From contig NZ_CP016226.1 in NCBI RefSeq assembly GCF_013377235.1, positions 124,001-188,000 of the forward strand: a stretch of 64,000 bases of DNA. The letters run 5' to 3'. A program made the translations under genes and the position numbers. Positions 50,656-59,126 of this stretch are shown here, piece by piece. Position 1 is the stretch's first letter. Each line of letters starts with the position of its first letter. The notes beneath the pieces are model-generated. The model was not told where the DNA came from and did no database searches. It saw only the letters and a program-made list of their open reading frames with translations. The stretch comes from Mannheimia varigena (GTDB lineage: Bacteria; Pseudomonadota; Gammaproteobacteria; Enterobacterales; Pasteurellaceae).

Positions 50656-52806
50656 ATGTGGAAGAAAACATTGCTTACTGTATTTTTAGCAAGCCAATAT
50701 ACATTTGCTGCAGGAACAGGGAAAGAGCTATCAAAAAGCTATACTGAAACAGAATTAAAAAAATTAAAAAATGATTGGTTGAATATTTATCAGAAAGAGT
50801 TGCAGCACGCAGAAAATTTACGTTTAAAGCAGAGAGAAAATTTCCAGCAAATTAATTATTTGGTCGATGTGGCAGTCAGCCAGAAGCATTTATCAGTCGC
50901 AACAGTACAGGTTATTCAGCGTTTATTAGCAACTTTATCGGGCTATCCGTTAGAAATGGACGCAGAATGGAAGTTGTTAAATGCTAAAATGATTTTGAAA
51001 CAAGCCACAGTAAGCGAAGTTAAAGCATTTATTTCAAAATATCCGGATTCTTTGTATCAAAAACAGTTGCAGAACTTTATGTTTGAACAGCTCTATCGTG
51101 AGCAAAAATTTGAAGAATTAGTAGAGTATGCAATAGTTGTGAAGCCAACACAGTTAGCGGATCAATGCCGTCTGTTTTCAGCACGTTATGAAATAGCCGC
51201 AACTAAAGCTCAGATTAATCCTGCGGTAGAACAAAAAGTGGAAAATGCAGACTTATCGGCACTACTGAAAGAGTTTGATGTTTTTTGGCTTGCTAATTCT
51301 AAATTAACCTCTGATTGTGCGAATTTAGAAAGTTATTGGCGGGATCAGGGTTTCAAGACAGATGAGAAAGTGCGTCTGAAAGCGGTCGAATTAGTTAAAC
51401 AAAATGCAAATGCGGAGATTACAAATTTAGCAATTAATGCAACGGATGAAAATTTGAAAGCGTGGCTCAGTTCAGTTGAAAAAGTAGTGAGTAATCCGAA
51501 AGAATTGCAAAATTTTATTGAAAATCAACCGCTTGATTCATCGTTTAACGCAGAAAATAAAGCAATTATTGTGGAATTATTGCCAAAATATATCCGCACC
51601 CAGCCAGAGAAACTAGATAATCCAACCTTTGAGCAATATCAATTATGGGCTGAGAAATATCAATTCAATGAAGATGAACTTAAAGTATTAAAATCCAATT
51701 TTATCAGCCGGCATTTTGATAATGAAGAGCCAACATTCCAACTCTGGCGTGATGAACAGATTAAAGCCTTAGGCGTTGATAATTTATTAGAACGCAGATT
51801 GCGTATGGCAATTTGGCAAAAAACAGATTTAAATGAATGGCTGCAATCACTCTCTCAAGAGGCTAAAGGGAAAGTAGAATGGCGTTACTGGACGGCTAAA
51901 ATCGAAAAAAATGAAGCTAAGCGTAAAGCAATATTTGAGGAGTTAGCCAAAGAACGAGGGTTCTACCCAATGTTGGCTGCTCAACAATTAGGGGCTGCTT
52001 ATCGATTCCCTATTATTGAAGTGGCAGATTTGACTCAGGCTCAACGTGAATTGTATGAAAAGCAATTTGAGCGTATTCAAGAATTGCGTGAACTTGGGTT
52101 AATCGATCAAGCTAAGCGAGTTTGGATTAATTTAATCAATAATGTAAAACCTGAAAAGGGGGAGAGTTCGTCTCTCAAAACGCAGCTTGCTATTATTAAA
52201 TATGCAAAAGAGCAAAATTGGTATGATTTAGCAGTGGAGGGGACAATCCAGATAAAAGCCTTTGATAATATTGACTTACGTTTGCCGAATGCGTATTCCG
52301 ATTGGTTTGAGTTGAATTTGCAAGATAAGAAAATCAGTAAATCTTTTGCTCAAGCCATTGCACGCCAAGAAAGTGCTTGGAATCCACAAGCTCAATCACA
52401 CGCGAATGCGAGAGGGTTAATGCAGATGTTGCCGGCAACAGCAGAAAAAACAGCTAAAGATAATAATTTATCTTTCAAGGGCGAACGGGATCTATTCAGA
52501 CCGTTCAATAATATTATGCTGGGTACAACACATTTAATGGAGCTAAATGAAAAATATCCAAACAACCGCATTTTGATATCATCAGCGTATAATGCAGGTG
52601 TTGGGCGTGTAGAGCAGTGGCTGAATCGTAGCAAAGGAACATTAGAAATGGACGAGTTTATTGCAAGTATTCCATTTTATGAAACCAGGGGCTATGTGCA
52701 GAATGTGTTAGCGTATGACTATTACTATCAAATCCTTTATGGTGATAGGACATCTAAAAATGGGTTAAAAATGTTCTATCAAGAGGAATTAGAGAGAAAA
52801 TATTAA
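50656..52806 (+). CDS. slt: Soluble lytic murein transglycosylase
   Basis: Periplasmic peptidoglycan-cleaving enzyme, 716 residues, somewhat longer than E. coli Slt70 (645). A signal peptide MWKKTLLTVFLASQYTFA starts at ATG 50656 (AAGGAG 6 nt upstream; an ATG at 50638 is less likely). A long alpha-helical superhelix fills about 30-530. The C-terminal lysozyme-like domain has the catalytic Glu in AIARQESAWNPQAQS, then ANARGLMQMLPATA and SAYNAGVGRVEQWL. It releases 1,6-anhydromuropeptides. No trpR follows, unlike E. coli. Confidence 0.93.
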   Translation: MWKKTLLTVFLASQYTFAAGTGKELSKSYTETELKKLKNDWLNIYQKELQHAENLRLKQRENFQQINYLVDVAVSQKHLSVATVQVIQRLLATLSGYPLEMDAEWKLLNAKMILKQATVSEVKAFISKYPDSLYQKQLQNFMFEQLYREQKFEELVEYAIVVKPTQLADQCRLFSARYEIAATKAQINPAVEQKVENADLSALLKEFDVFWLANSKLTSDCANLESYWRDQGFKTDEKVRLKAVELVKQNANAEITNLAINATDENLKAWLSSVEKVVSNPKELQNFIENQPLDSSFNAENKAIIVELLPKYIRTQPEKLDNPTFEQYQLWAEKYQFNEDELKVLKSNFISRHFDNEEPTFQLWRDEQIKALGVDNLLERRLRMAIWQKTDLNEWLQSLSQEAKGKVEWRYWTAKIEKNEAKRKAIFEELAKERGFYPMLAAQQLGAAYRFPIIEVADLTQAQRELYEKQFERIQELRELGLIDQAKRVWINLINNVKPEKGESSSLKTQLAIIKYAKEQNWYDLAVEGTIQIKAFDNIDLRLPNAYSDWFELNLQDKKISKSFAQAIARQESAWNPQAQSHANARGLMQMLPATAEKTAKDNNLSFKGERDLFRPFNNIMLGTTHLMELNEKYPNNRILISSAYNAGVGRVEQWLNRSKGTLEMDEFIASIPFYETRGYVQNVLAYDYYYQILYGDRTSKNGLKMFYQEELERKY

Positions 52807-52813
52807 AAAACGC

Positions 52814-52841
52814 TTGCATTTTTAGCTTAGAAGTCTATAAT
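52814..52841 (+). promoter_or_regulatory. Promoter of the initiator tRNA / rimP-nusA-infB operon
   Basis: TTGCAT (52814-52819) and TATAAT (52836-52841) with a 16-nt spacer, 13 nt before the tRNA 5' end. It begins just after the slt stop. Near-consensus, as expected for a stable RNA promoter. Confidence 0.8.
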
Positions 52842-52854
52842 GCACTACATCAGA

Positions 52855-52931
<77 letters not shown>

Positions 52932-52939
52932 GTTTTAAG

Positions 52940-52973
52940 CTCACAGCTTTGGTTAAAGTTGTGAGTTTTGTTT
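52940..52973 (+). terminator. Terminator-like hairpin 1 after metY
   Basis: CTCACAGCTTT (52940-52950) pairs with AAAGTTGTGAG (52955-52965) around GGTT with one G-T pair, then TTTTGTTTT. It would release or limit read-through from the tRNA into rimP. Confidence 0.75.
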
Positions 52974-53060
52974 TATATGATGTTTTAAAATTAATTTTGC
53001 AAAAAAATGAGTAAAAAATAGCCATTTGGTTGCTACATCATAAAAACAAACCGCTTAAAG

Positions 53061-53089
53061 CCCCACGGTTTCCCGTCTGGGGTTTTTTT
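53061..53089 (+). terminator. Terminator-like hairpin 2 before rimP
   Basis: CCCCA (53061-53065) pairs with TGGGG (53078-53082), enclosing CGG/CCG, followed by seven T (53083-53089). Second of three tandem signals between metY and rimP. Confidence 0.7.
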
Positions 53090-53118
53090 ACGGAAATTGG
53101 TACAGTAATTAACGTATC

Positions 53119-53143
53119 AAAGCTGGTTTATCCGGCTTTTTTT
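53119..53143 (+). terminator. Terminator-like hairpin 3 directly before rimP
   Basis: AAAGCTGG (53119-53126) pairs with CCGGCTTT (53132-53139) with one G-T pair, then more T. It ends 6 nt before the rimP ribosome binding site, so it might also shape rimP translation. Confidence 0.65.
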
Positions 53144-53159
53144 ATATTTGGAGATTGAT

Positions 53160-53621
53160 TTGGCAACCTTAGAACAAAAATTAGAAGACTTAGTGCTGGA
53201 TTCTATTGAAGCATTAGGCTTTGAATTAGTTGGCATTGAATGTCAACGAGCGGGACGTTTTTTAACGGTTCGCTTATATATTGATAAAGAAGGCGGTGTA
53301 ACCATTGATGATTGCAGCGATGTGAGCCGTCAAGTCAGTGCGATTTTTGATGTTGAAGACCCGATTACAGATAAATATAACCTAGAAGTTTCTTCACCGG
53401 GTTTAGATAGACCGCTATTCACGATTGCTCATTATGAACGTTTCATTGGGCGTGATGTAGTTATTCATTTGCGTATTCCAATGTTCGACCGCCGTAAATG
53501 GCAAGGTCAAATCAAAGCAGTTGAAGGCGATTTTATTACCCTAACCGTAGATAACGAAGACCGTCAATTCGCATTTGGCAACATTCAAAAAGCAAATTTA
53601 GTTCCCGTTTTTAATTTTTAA
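53160..53621 (+). CDS. rimP: Ribosome maturation factor RimP
   Basis: 153 residues, needed for 30S subunit assembly in the cytoplasm. Segments FELVGIECQRAGRFLTVRLYIDK, DDCSDVSRQVSAIFDVEDPI and YNLEVSSPGLDRPL are typical. A TTG start at 53160 is chosen: GGAG lies 6 nt before it, and the protein then begins MATLEQKLE as in Haemophilus. An in-frame TTG at 53148 overlaps the ribosome binding site. A weak start codon may limit expression. Confidence 0.94.
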   Translation: MATLEQKLEDLVLDSIEALGFELVGIECQRAGRFLTVRLYIDKEGGVTIDDCSDVSRQVSAIFDVEDPITDKYNLEVSSPGLDRPLFTIAHYERFIGRDVVIHLRIPMFDRRKWQGQIKAVEGDFITLTVDNEDRQFAFGNIQKANLVPVFNF

Positions 53622-53641
53622 GATGAAGGCAAACTGACAAA

Positions 53642-55138
53642 ATGAGTAAAGAGATTTTATTAGCTGCAGAAGCAGTATCAAACGAAAAGCAATTACCAAA
53701 AGAAGCGATTTTTGAAGCATTGGAAACTGCGCTAACCATTGCAACTAAAAAAAGCCGTGATTTAGACATTGACGTGCGTGTTGTTGTAGATCGCAAAACA
53801 GGTGATTTCCAAACATTTCGCCGCTGGGCAGTAGTTGAAAGCGTAAATAATATGACGCGTGAAATCAGCTTAGAAGCTGCTCAGTTTGAAGATCCAAATG
53901 TACAATTGGGTGATTTTATTGAAGATGAAGTTGAATCTATTGAATTTGGCCGTGTAGCAATTCAAACTTTCGGTCAGGTTGTGAAAACCAAAATCCGCGA
54001 AGCGGAAAAAACCAAAATTATTGATGAATTTCGTTCAGATTTAGGCAAAATTATTATGGCTACTGTTAAGAAAGTAACTCGTGATAATATTTTCCTTGAA
54101 TTAGCGGGCAAAACCGAAGATATCAAAGGTGAAGCGGTGATCGTGCGCGAAGATATGATTCCGCGTGAAAACTTCCGCCCAGGCGACCGTGTACGTGGTG
54201 TGTTATATGAGATCAAACCTGAATCAAAAGGTCCTCAACTGTTTGTTACCCGTGCAAAACCAGTGATGCTTGAAGAGTTATTTAAACTTGAAGTGCCTGA
54301 AATTGGCGAAGGGGTGATTGAGATCAAAGGCTCTGCTCGTGATGCAGGTTCTCGTGCGAAAATTGCAGTGAAAACACACGACAAGCGTATTGACCCAGTA
54401 GGTGCTTGCGTGGGTATGCGCGGAGCTCGAGTTCAAGCAATTAGTAATGAGCTTGGTGGCGAGCGTGTCGATATCGTACTTTGGGACGAAAACCCAGCAC
54501 AATTTGTGATCAACGCAATGGCTCCTGCAGATGTCAGCTCAATTGTGATCAACGATGAGGCTCACTCAATGGACATCGCTGTTGAGAGCAAAAACTTGGC
54601 CCAAGCGATTGGCCGTAACGGTCAAAACGTGCGTTTAGCGACTCAACTAACTGGTTGGGCATTAAATGTGATGACTAATGAAGAATTAACGCAGAAAAAT
54701 GCGGAAGAAGACGGTAAAGTAATCAATTTATTAACCTCTGCGTTGGAAATTGATGAAGAATTTGCTCAAGTATTGATTGAAGAAGGCTTCACTTCATTAG
54801 AGGCGATTGCTTATGTACCAGTTGATGCTTTAACGGCAATTGATGGCTTAGAAGATGAAGACTTAGTTGAAGAGCTACAATCTCGTGCAAAAAATGCGAT
54901 CACTAAAAAAGCCTTAGAGGAAGAAGAGGCATTAAAATCGGCTCATATTGAAGAGAGATTATTAATGCTTGAAGGGATAGATCGTCATATCGCATTCAAA
55001 TTAGCGGAAAAACAGATTACAACTCTTGAAGAACTTGCAGAACAAGGCGTTGATGATTTGGCTGATATTGAAGAGCTATCAGAAGAAAAAGCGGGTGAGT
55101 TAATTATGGCTGCACGTCAAATTTGTTGGTTCAACTAA
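53642..55138 (+). CDS. nusA: Transcription termination/antitermination factor NusA
   Basis: 498 residues (E. coli 495). N-terminal RNA polymerase-binding domain (about 1-125), S1 domain (about 135-200, KKVTRDNIFLELAGK...), KH1 and KH2 (about 205-345, with GACVGMRGARVQAISNELGGERVDIV and AIGRNGQNVRLATQLTGW), then two C-terminal acidic helix-hairpin-helix repeats (about 360-425 and 440-495). It modulates pausing, termination and antitermination. Second protein gene of the operon, 20 nt after rimP. Confidence 0.97.
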   Translation: MSKEILLAAEAVSNEKQLPKEAIFEALETALTIATKKSRDLDIDVRVVVDRKTGDFQTFRRWAVVESVNNMTREISLEAAQFEDPNVQLGDFIEDEVESIEFGRVAIQTFGQVVKTKIREAEKTKIIDEFRSDLGKIIMATVKKVTRDNIFLELAGKTEDIKGEAVIVREDMIPRENFRPGDRVRGVLYEIKPESKGPQLFVTRAKPVMLEELFKLEVPEIGEGVIEIKGSARDAGSRAKIAVKTHDKRIDPVGACVGMRGARVQAISNELGGERVDIVLWDENPAQFVINAMAPADVSSIVINDEAHSMDIAVESKNLAQAIGRNGQNVRLATQLTGWALNVMTNEELTQKNAEEDGKVINLLTSALEIDEEFAQVLIEEGFTSLEAIAYVPVDALTAIDGLEDEDLVEELQSRAKNAITKKALEEEEALKSAHIEERLLMLEGIDRHIAFKLAEKQITTLEELAEQGVDDLADIEELSEEKAGELIMAARQICWFN

Positions 55139-55160
55139 GCTAAGCAAAGAGGATAAAAAA

Positions 55161-57707
55161 ATGACTGAAGAGAAAAAAACACTTTCGCTTGGCGGTGCTC
55201 GCAAAGCGAGTAAAGTGAATACGACAACCACTAGCGGCAAAGTAAAAGCGGTGGAAGTGATCGAGAAAAAACCAAAAATTGATGCAAAAGCGTTGCAAGA
55301 AAAGGCTGCTAAAGAAGCTGCTGCAGCAAAAGTGAAAGCAGAAAAAGAAGCTGCAGAAAAATTAGCAAAAGAAAAAGCGGAAGCTGAAGCGAAAGAGAAA
55401 GCAGCAAAAGAAGAAGCTGCAAAAAAAGCCGCAGAATCGACCGCTAGTAAAGTTCCAACAGTGCCTGTAATGCCAAATGCTAAAGCGAAAGAGACGAAAG
55501 CGCAGGCTCCAGCTCAACCAAAACAGGAAAAAGCGTTAGATCCTGAAAAAGAGGCAAAACGCAAAGAAGAAGCGGAATTACGCCGTAAGCAAGAAGAGTT
55601 AGCTCAACAAAAAGCAGAAATGGAAGCCAAGCGTGCCGCTGAAAATGCTCGCCGTTTAGCCGAAATTGAACGTGAAGAAACGAACGAAAACGGCAACGAA
55701 GATTTTGAAGATGAGCGTTTTACTTCAAGCTATGCTCGTGAAGCGGATCGTGATAACGATCGTCGTAGCGAGGGTGGTCGTGGTCGTAGCGGTAAGAGCA
55801 ATGTAGCGAAAGCGAAGAAAGGCGGTCGTGAAGATGATAAAAACGAACGCAGTGCAGATCGCCGCAACCAAAAAGAAGTGAAAGGCAAAGGTAAGCATGG
55901 TAAGAAAGGCGGCGCATTACAACAAGCCTTTACAAAACCGGTTCAAGTCGTGAAAGCGGATGTTGTGATTGGTGAAACCATTACCGTTGCAGAACTTGCT
56001 AACAAAATGGCTGTGAAAGCAACCGAAATCATCAAAATGATGATGAAAATGGGCGAAATGGTGACGATCAACCAAGTAATCGACCAAGAAACCGCACAAT
56101 TAGTGGCAGAAGAGTTAGGTCACAAAGTGATTCTGCGTAAAGAAAATGAATTGGAAGAAGCGGTATTAGAAGACCGTGATATCCACGCTGAAAAAGTAAC
56201 TCGTGCACCGGTTGTGACCATTATGGGACACGTTGACCACGGTAAAACTTCATTACTTGACTACATTCGTAAAGCGAAGGTAGCTGCAGGCGAGGCGGGT
56301 GGTATTACTCAGCACATCGGTGCATACCACGTTGAAACCGATGACGGTAAGATGATTACCTTCTTGGATACTCCAGGGCACGCCGCATTTACCTCAATGC
56401 GTGCTCGTGGTGCGAAAGCAACGGATATCGTAGTACTTGTAGTTGCTGCAGACGATGGCGTAATGCCACAAACTATCGAGGCTATCCAGCACGCGAAAGC
56501 GGCAGGAGCTCCGTTAGTAGTTGCAGTGAACAAAATTGATAAACCGGAAGCTAACCCAGATCGTGTGGAGCAAGAATTATTGCAACATGAGGTGATTTCA
56601 GAGAAATTTGGTGGTGATGTGCAATTCGTACCGGTTTCTGCGAAAAAAGGGATGGGTATCGATGATTTATTAGAAGCGATTATCCTACAATCTGAAGTGC
56701 TTGAATTAACAGCAGTGAAAGAAGGTATGGCAAGTGGTGTGGTGATCGAATCTTACTTAGATAAAGGTCGTGGCCCGGTAGCAACCATTCTTGTTCAATC
56801 AGGTACGTTAAATAAAGGCGACATCGTGCTTTGTGGTTTTGAGTACGGTCGTGTGCGTGCAATGCGTGACGAAAACGGTAAAGAAATTGAGTCTGCCGGT
56901 CCATCAATTCCGGTTGAGGTATTAGGTCTTTCAGGCGTGCCGGCTGCCGGTGATGAAGCAACCGTGGTGCGTGATGAGAAGAAAGCCCGTGAAGTCGCGT
57001 TATACCGTCAAGGTAAATTCCGTGAAGTGAAACTGGCTCGTCAGCAAAAAGCGAAATTAGAAAATATGTTCAGCAATATGGCGGCAGGTGATGTGGCAGA
57101 GTTGAACATTATCGTGAAAGCAGACGTACAAGGTTCTGTCGAGGCGATCAGTCAATCGTTAATGGAACTTTCAACCGACGAAGTGAAAGTGAAAATTGTC
57201 GGTTCTGGCGTGGGTGGTATCACCGAAACAGATGCAACCTTAGCTGCAGCGTCTAATGCGATTATGGTCGGCTTTAACGTGCGTGCGGATGCATCAGCTC
57301 GCCGTGTGATTGAGTCAGAAAACATCGACTTACGCTACTACTCAATCATTTACGAACTATTAAATGACGTGAAAGCGGCAATGAGCGGTATGTTACAGCC
57401 TGAGTTCAAACAAGAAATCATCGGCTTGGCAGAAGTGCGTGATGTGTTCCGTCACCCGAAATTTGGTGCGATCGCAGGTTGTATGGTCACGGAAGGGGTG
57501 GTGAAGCGTAACAACCCAATCCGTGTTTTACGTGATAACGTGGTAATCTTTGAAGGCGAGTTGGAATCTCTCCGCCGCTTCAAAGATGACGTAAGCGAAG
57601 TGCGTAATGGTATGGAATGTGGTATCGGCGTGAAAAACTACAACGATGTAAAAGTCGGTGACCAAATCGAAGTCTTTGAAATTGTTGAAATTAAGCGTTC
57701 GATCTAA
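55161..57707 (+). CDS. infB: Translation initiation factor IF-2
   Basis: GTPase of 848 residues (E. coli 890). A Lys/Glu/Ala-rich helical N-terminal region (about 45-180) with KAEKEAAEKLAKEKAEAEAK is followed by the IF2_N module. The G domain starts near 350 with GHVDHGKTS, DTPGHAAF and NKIDKPEA, then the beta-barrel and fMet-tRNA-binding C-terminal domains. It places initiator tRNA on the 30S subunit. It lies in the same operon as the initiator tRNA gene itself. Confidence 0.98.
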   Translation: MTEEKKTLSLGGARKASKVNTTTTSGKVKAVEVIEKKPKIDAKALQEKAAKEAAAAKVKAEKEAAEKLAKEKAEAEAKEKAAKEEAAKKAAESTASKVPTVPVMPNAKAKETKAQAPAQPKQEKALDPEKEAKRKEEAELRRKQEELAQQKAEMEAKRAAENARRLAEIEREETNENGNEDFEDERFTSSYAREADRDNDRRSEGGRGRSGKSNVAKAKKGGREDDKNERSADRRNQKEVKGKGKHGKKGGALQQAFTKPVQVVKADVVIGETITVAELANKMAVKATEIIKMMMKMGEMVTINQVIDQETAQLVAEELGHKVILRKENELEEAVLEDRDIHAEKVTRAPVVTIMGHVDHGKTSLLDYIRKAKVAAGEAGGITQHIGAYHVETDDGKMITFLDTPGHAAFTSMRARGAKATDIVVLVVAADDGVMPQTIEAIQHAKAAGAPLVVAVNKIDKPEANPDRVEQELLQHEVISEKFGGDVQFVPVSAKKGMGIDDLLEAIILQSEVLELTAVKEGMASGVVIESYLDKGRGPVATILVQSGTLNKGDIVLCGFEYGRVRAMRDENGKEIESAGPSIPVEVLGLSGVPAAGDEATVVRDEKKAREVALYRQGKFREVKLARQQKAKLENMFSNMAAGDVAELNIIVKADVQGSVEAISQSLMELSTDEVKVKIVGSGVGGITETDATLAAASNAIMVGFNVRADASARRVIESENIDLRYYSIIYELLNDVKAAMSGMLQPEFKQEIIGLAEVRDVFRHPKFGAIAGCMVTEGVVKRNNPIRVLRDNVVIFEGELESLRRFKDDVSEVRNGMECGIGVKNYNDVKVGDQIEVFEIVEIKRSI

Positions 57708-57713
57708 TCATCA

Positions 57714-57759
57714 ACAAGCGGTCTGATTTTGCAAAATATTTGTAAAAATTGACCGCTTG
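57714..57759. terminator. Inverted uptake-signal pair between infB and rbfA
   Basis: ACAAGCGGTCTGATTTTGCAAA (57714 on) faces ATTGACCGCTTG (ending 57759) around AATATTTGTAAA. A possible partial terminator inside the operon, 7 nt after the infB stop. Confidence 0.65.
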
Positions 57760-57760
57760 C

Positions 57761-57805
57761 ATAATAACGGCACACGTGTTTGCACGGGTGCCTTTCCGCT
57801 ATTAT
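57761..57805 (+). promoter_or_regulatory. Structured leader directly before rbfA
   Basis: ATAATAACGG (57761-57770) pairs with CCGCTATTAT (57796-57805) with one internal mismatch, and GGCAC/GTGCC lies inside the same fold. The hairpin ends just before the AGGA ribosome binding site of rbfA, so it could gate rbfA translation or processing. rbfA is a cold-shock gene in E. coli; a temperature role here is inference. Confidence 0.45.
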
Positions 57806-57817
57806 AGGAAATAGAAA

Positions 57818-58198
57818 ATGTCCAGAGAATTTAAACGTAGCGATCGTGTGGCTCAAGAGCTACAAAAAGAGGTTGCGGTGATTTTACAGCGAGAGGTGAA
57901 AGATCCTCGTATCGGGATGGTAACGGTGTCTGATGTGGAAGTGTCAAGAGATTTAGCTTACGCCAAAATCTTCGTGACTTTCTTGTTTGATAACGATCCT
58001 GAAGCTATCGAATTGGGAATGAAAGGCTTAGAAAAAGCAAGCCCTTATATTCGCTCTTTAGTCGGCAAAGCAATGCGTTTGCGTATCGTGCCGGAATTGC
58101 GTTTTATTTATGATGAATCCTTAGTCGAAGGGATGCGTATGTCAAACCTTGTGTCTAATGTGATTAAAAACGACGAAGCAAAACACAAAGAGGACTAA
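57818..58198 (+). CDS. rbfA: Ribosome-binding factor A
   Basis: 126 residues (E. coli 133), single KH-like domain that binds immature 30S near the 16S 5' helix. Starts REFKRSDRVAQELQKEVAVILQREVKDPRIGMVTVSDVEVS and ends in RMSNLVSNVIK, both typical. It precedes truB by 2 nt; a GAGG near its end serves truB. Confidence 0.96.
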   Translation: MSREFKRSDRVAQELQKEVAVILQREVKDPRIGMVTVSDVEVSRDLAYAKIFVTFLFDNDPEAIELGMKGLEKASPYIRSLVGKAMRLRIVPELRFIYDESLVEGMRMSNLVSNVIKNDEAKHKED

Positions 58199-58200
58199 TT

Positions 58201-59124
58201 GTGTCGAGACCTCGTAAGCGTGGCCGTGATATTCACGGCGTTTTCTTATTAGACAAGCCTGAGGGCGTGTCGTCCAACGACATTATGCAAAAAGTCAAAC
58301 GCCTATTCCAAGCGAATAAAGCTGGGCATACCGGGGCATTAGATCCGCTTGCTACCGGAATGTTACCGATCTGCTTGGGTGAAGCGACAAAATTCTCGCA
58401 ATTTTTGCTGGATTCTGACAAACGCTATTTGGTGACAGCAAAGTTAGGCGAAAGAACAGACACCTCTGATGCCGAAGGGCAAGTAGTGGAAACTCGAGCG
58501 GTGAATGTGACAGAAAGCGATATTCTGGCTCGTTTAGATCTGTTCCGTGGCGATATTTTGCAAGTGCCGACAATGTTTTCAGCGTTAAAACATAATGGCA
58601 AACCTTTGTATGAATATGCCCGAGCTGGGATTGCCGTGGAGAGAGAAGCTCGCCCAATCACTATTTTTGATCTGAAGTTCATTGAATACCAAGCTCCATT
58701 TTTGACACTCGAAGTGCATTGTTCCAAAGGGACTTATATCCGCACGCTCGTTGATGATTTAGGCGAAGCTCTTGGCTGTGGGGCTCACGTCATAATGCTC
58801 CGTAGAACAGCGATGTCGAGCTACCCAACAGACGAGATGATGTCGATTGAAGATTTACAGCTTTTAGCGGAAAGTTTCCCAACTAAAGCCTTAGAACGCC
58901 TGTTACTGCCAATGGATACCGCAGTGTCAAATTTAGCAAAAATAAACTTGACTGCCGAGCAAACCAAAGCGGTTGGCTTTGGTCAAAGAGTGAAGTTTGA
59001 CAACGAAAATCAGGTTTACGGTTTGGTGCGTCTATTTTCCGATAGTGATCAATTCCTCGGTGTGGCTGAGATCACGGAAGATAATGTGATTCGCCCGAAT
59101 CGAATGGTAAATTTAACGGAATAA
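58201..59124 (+). CDS. truB: tRNA pseudouridine-55 synthase
   Basis: 307 residues (E. coli 314). It makes the T-loop pseudouridine 55 in tRNAs. The catalytic Asp is in HTGALDPLATGMLP; GVFLLDKPEGVSSND at the N-terminus and CSKGTYIRTLVDDLGEALGCGAHV are family marks; a PUA-like end follows. It starts with GTG (58201), with GAGG 8 nt before it. Last conserved gene of the nusA operon here. Confidence 0.97.
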   Translation: MSRPRKRGRDIHGVFLLDKPEGVSSNDIMQKVKRLFQANKAGHTGALDPLATGMLPICLGEATKFSQFLLDSDKRYLVTAKLGERTDTSDAEGQVVETRAVNVTESDILARLDLFRGDILQVPTMFSALKHNGKPLYEYARAGIAVEREARPITIFDLKFIEYQAPFLTLEVHCSKGTYIRTLVDDLGEALGCGAHVIMLRRTAMSSYPTDEMMSIEDLQLLAESFPTKALERLLLPMDTAVSNLAKINLTAEQTKAVGFGQRVKFDNENQVYGLVRLFSDSDQFLGVAEITEDNVIRPNRMVNLTE

Positions 59125-59126
59125 AA

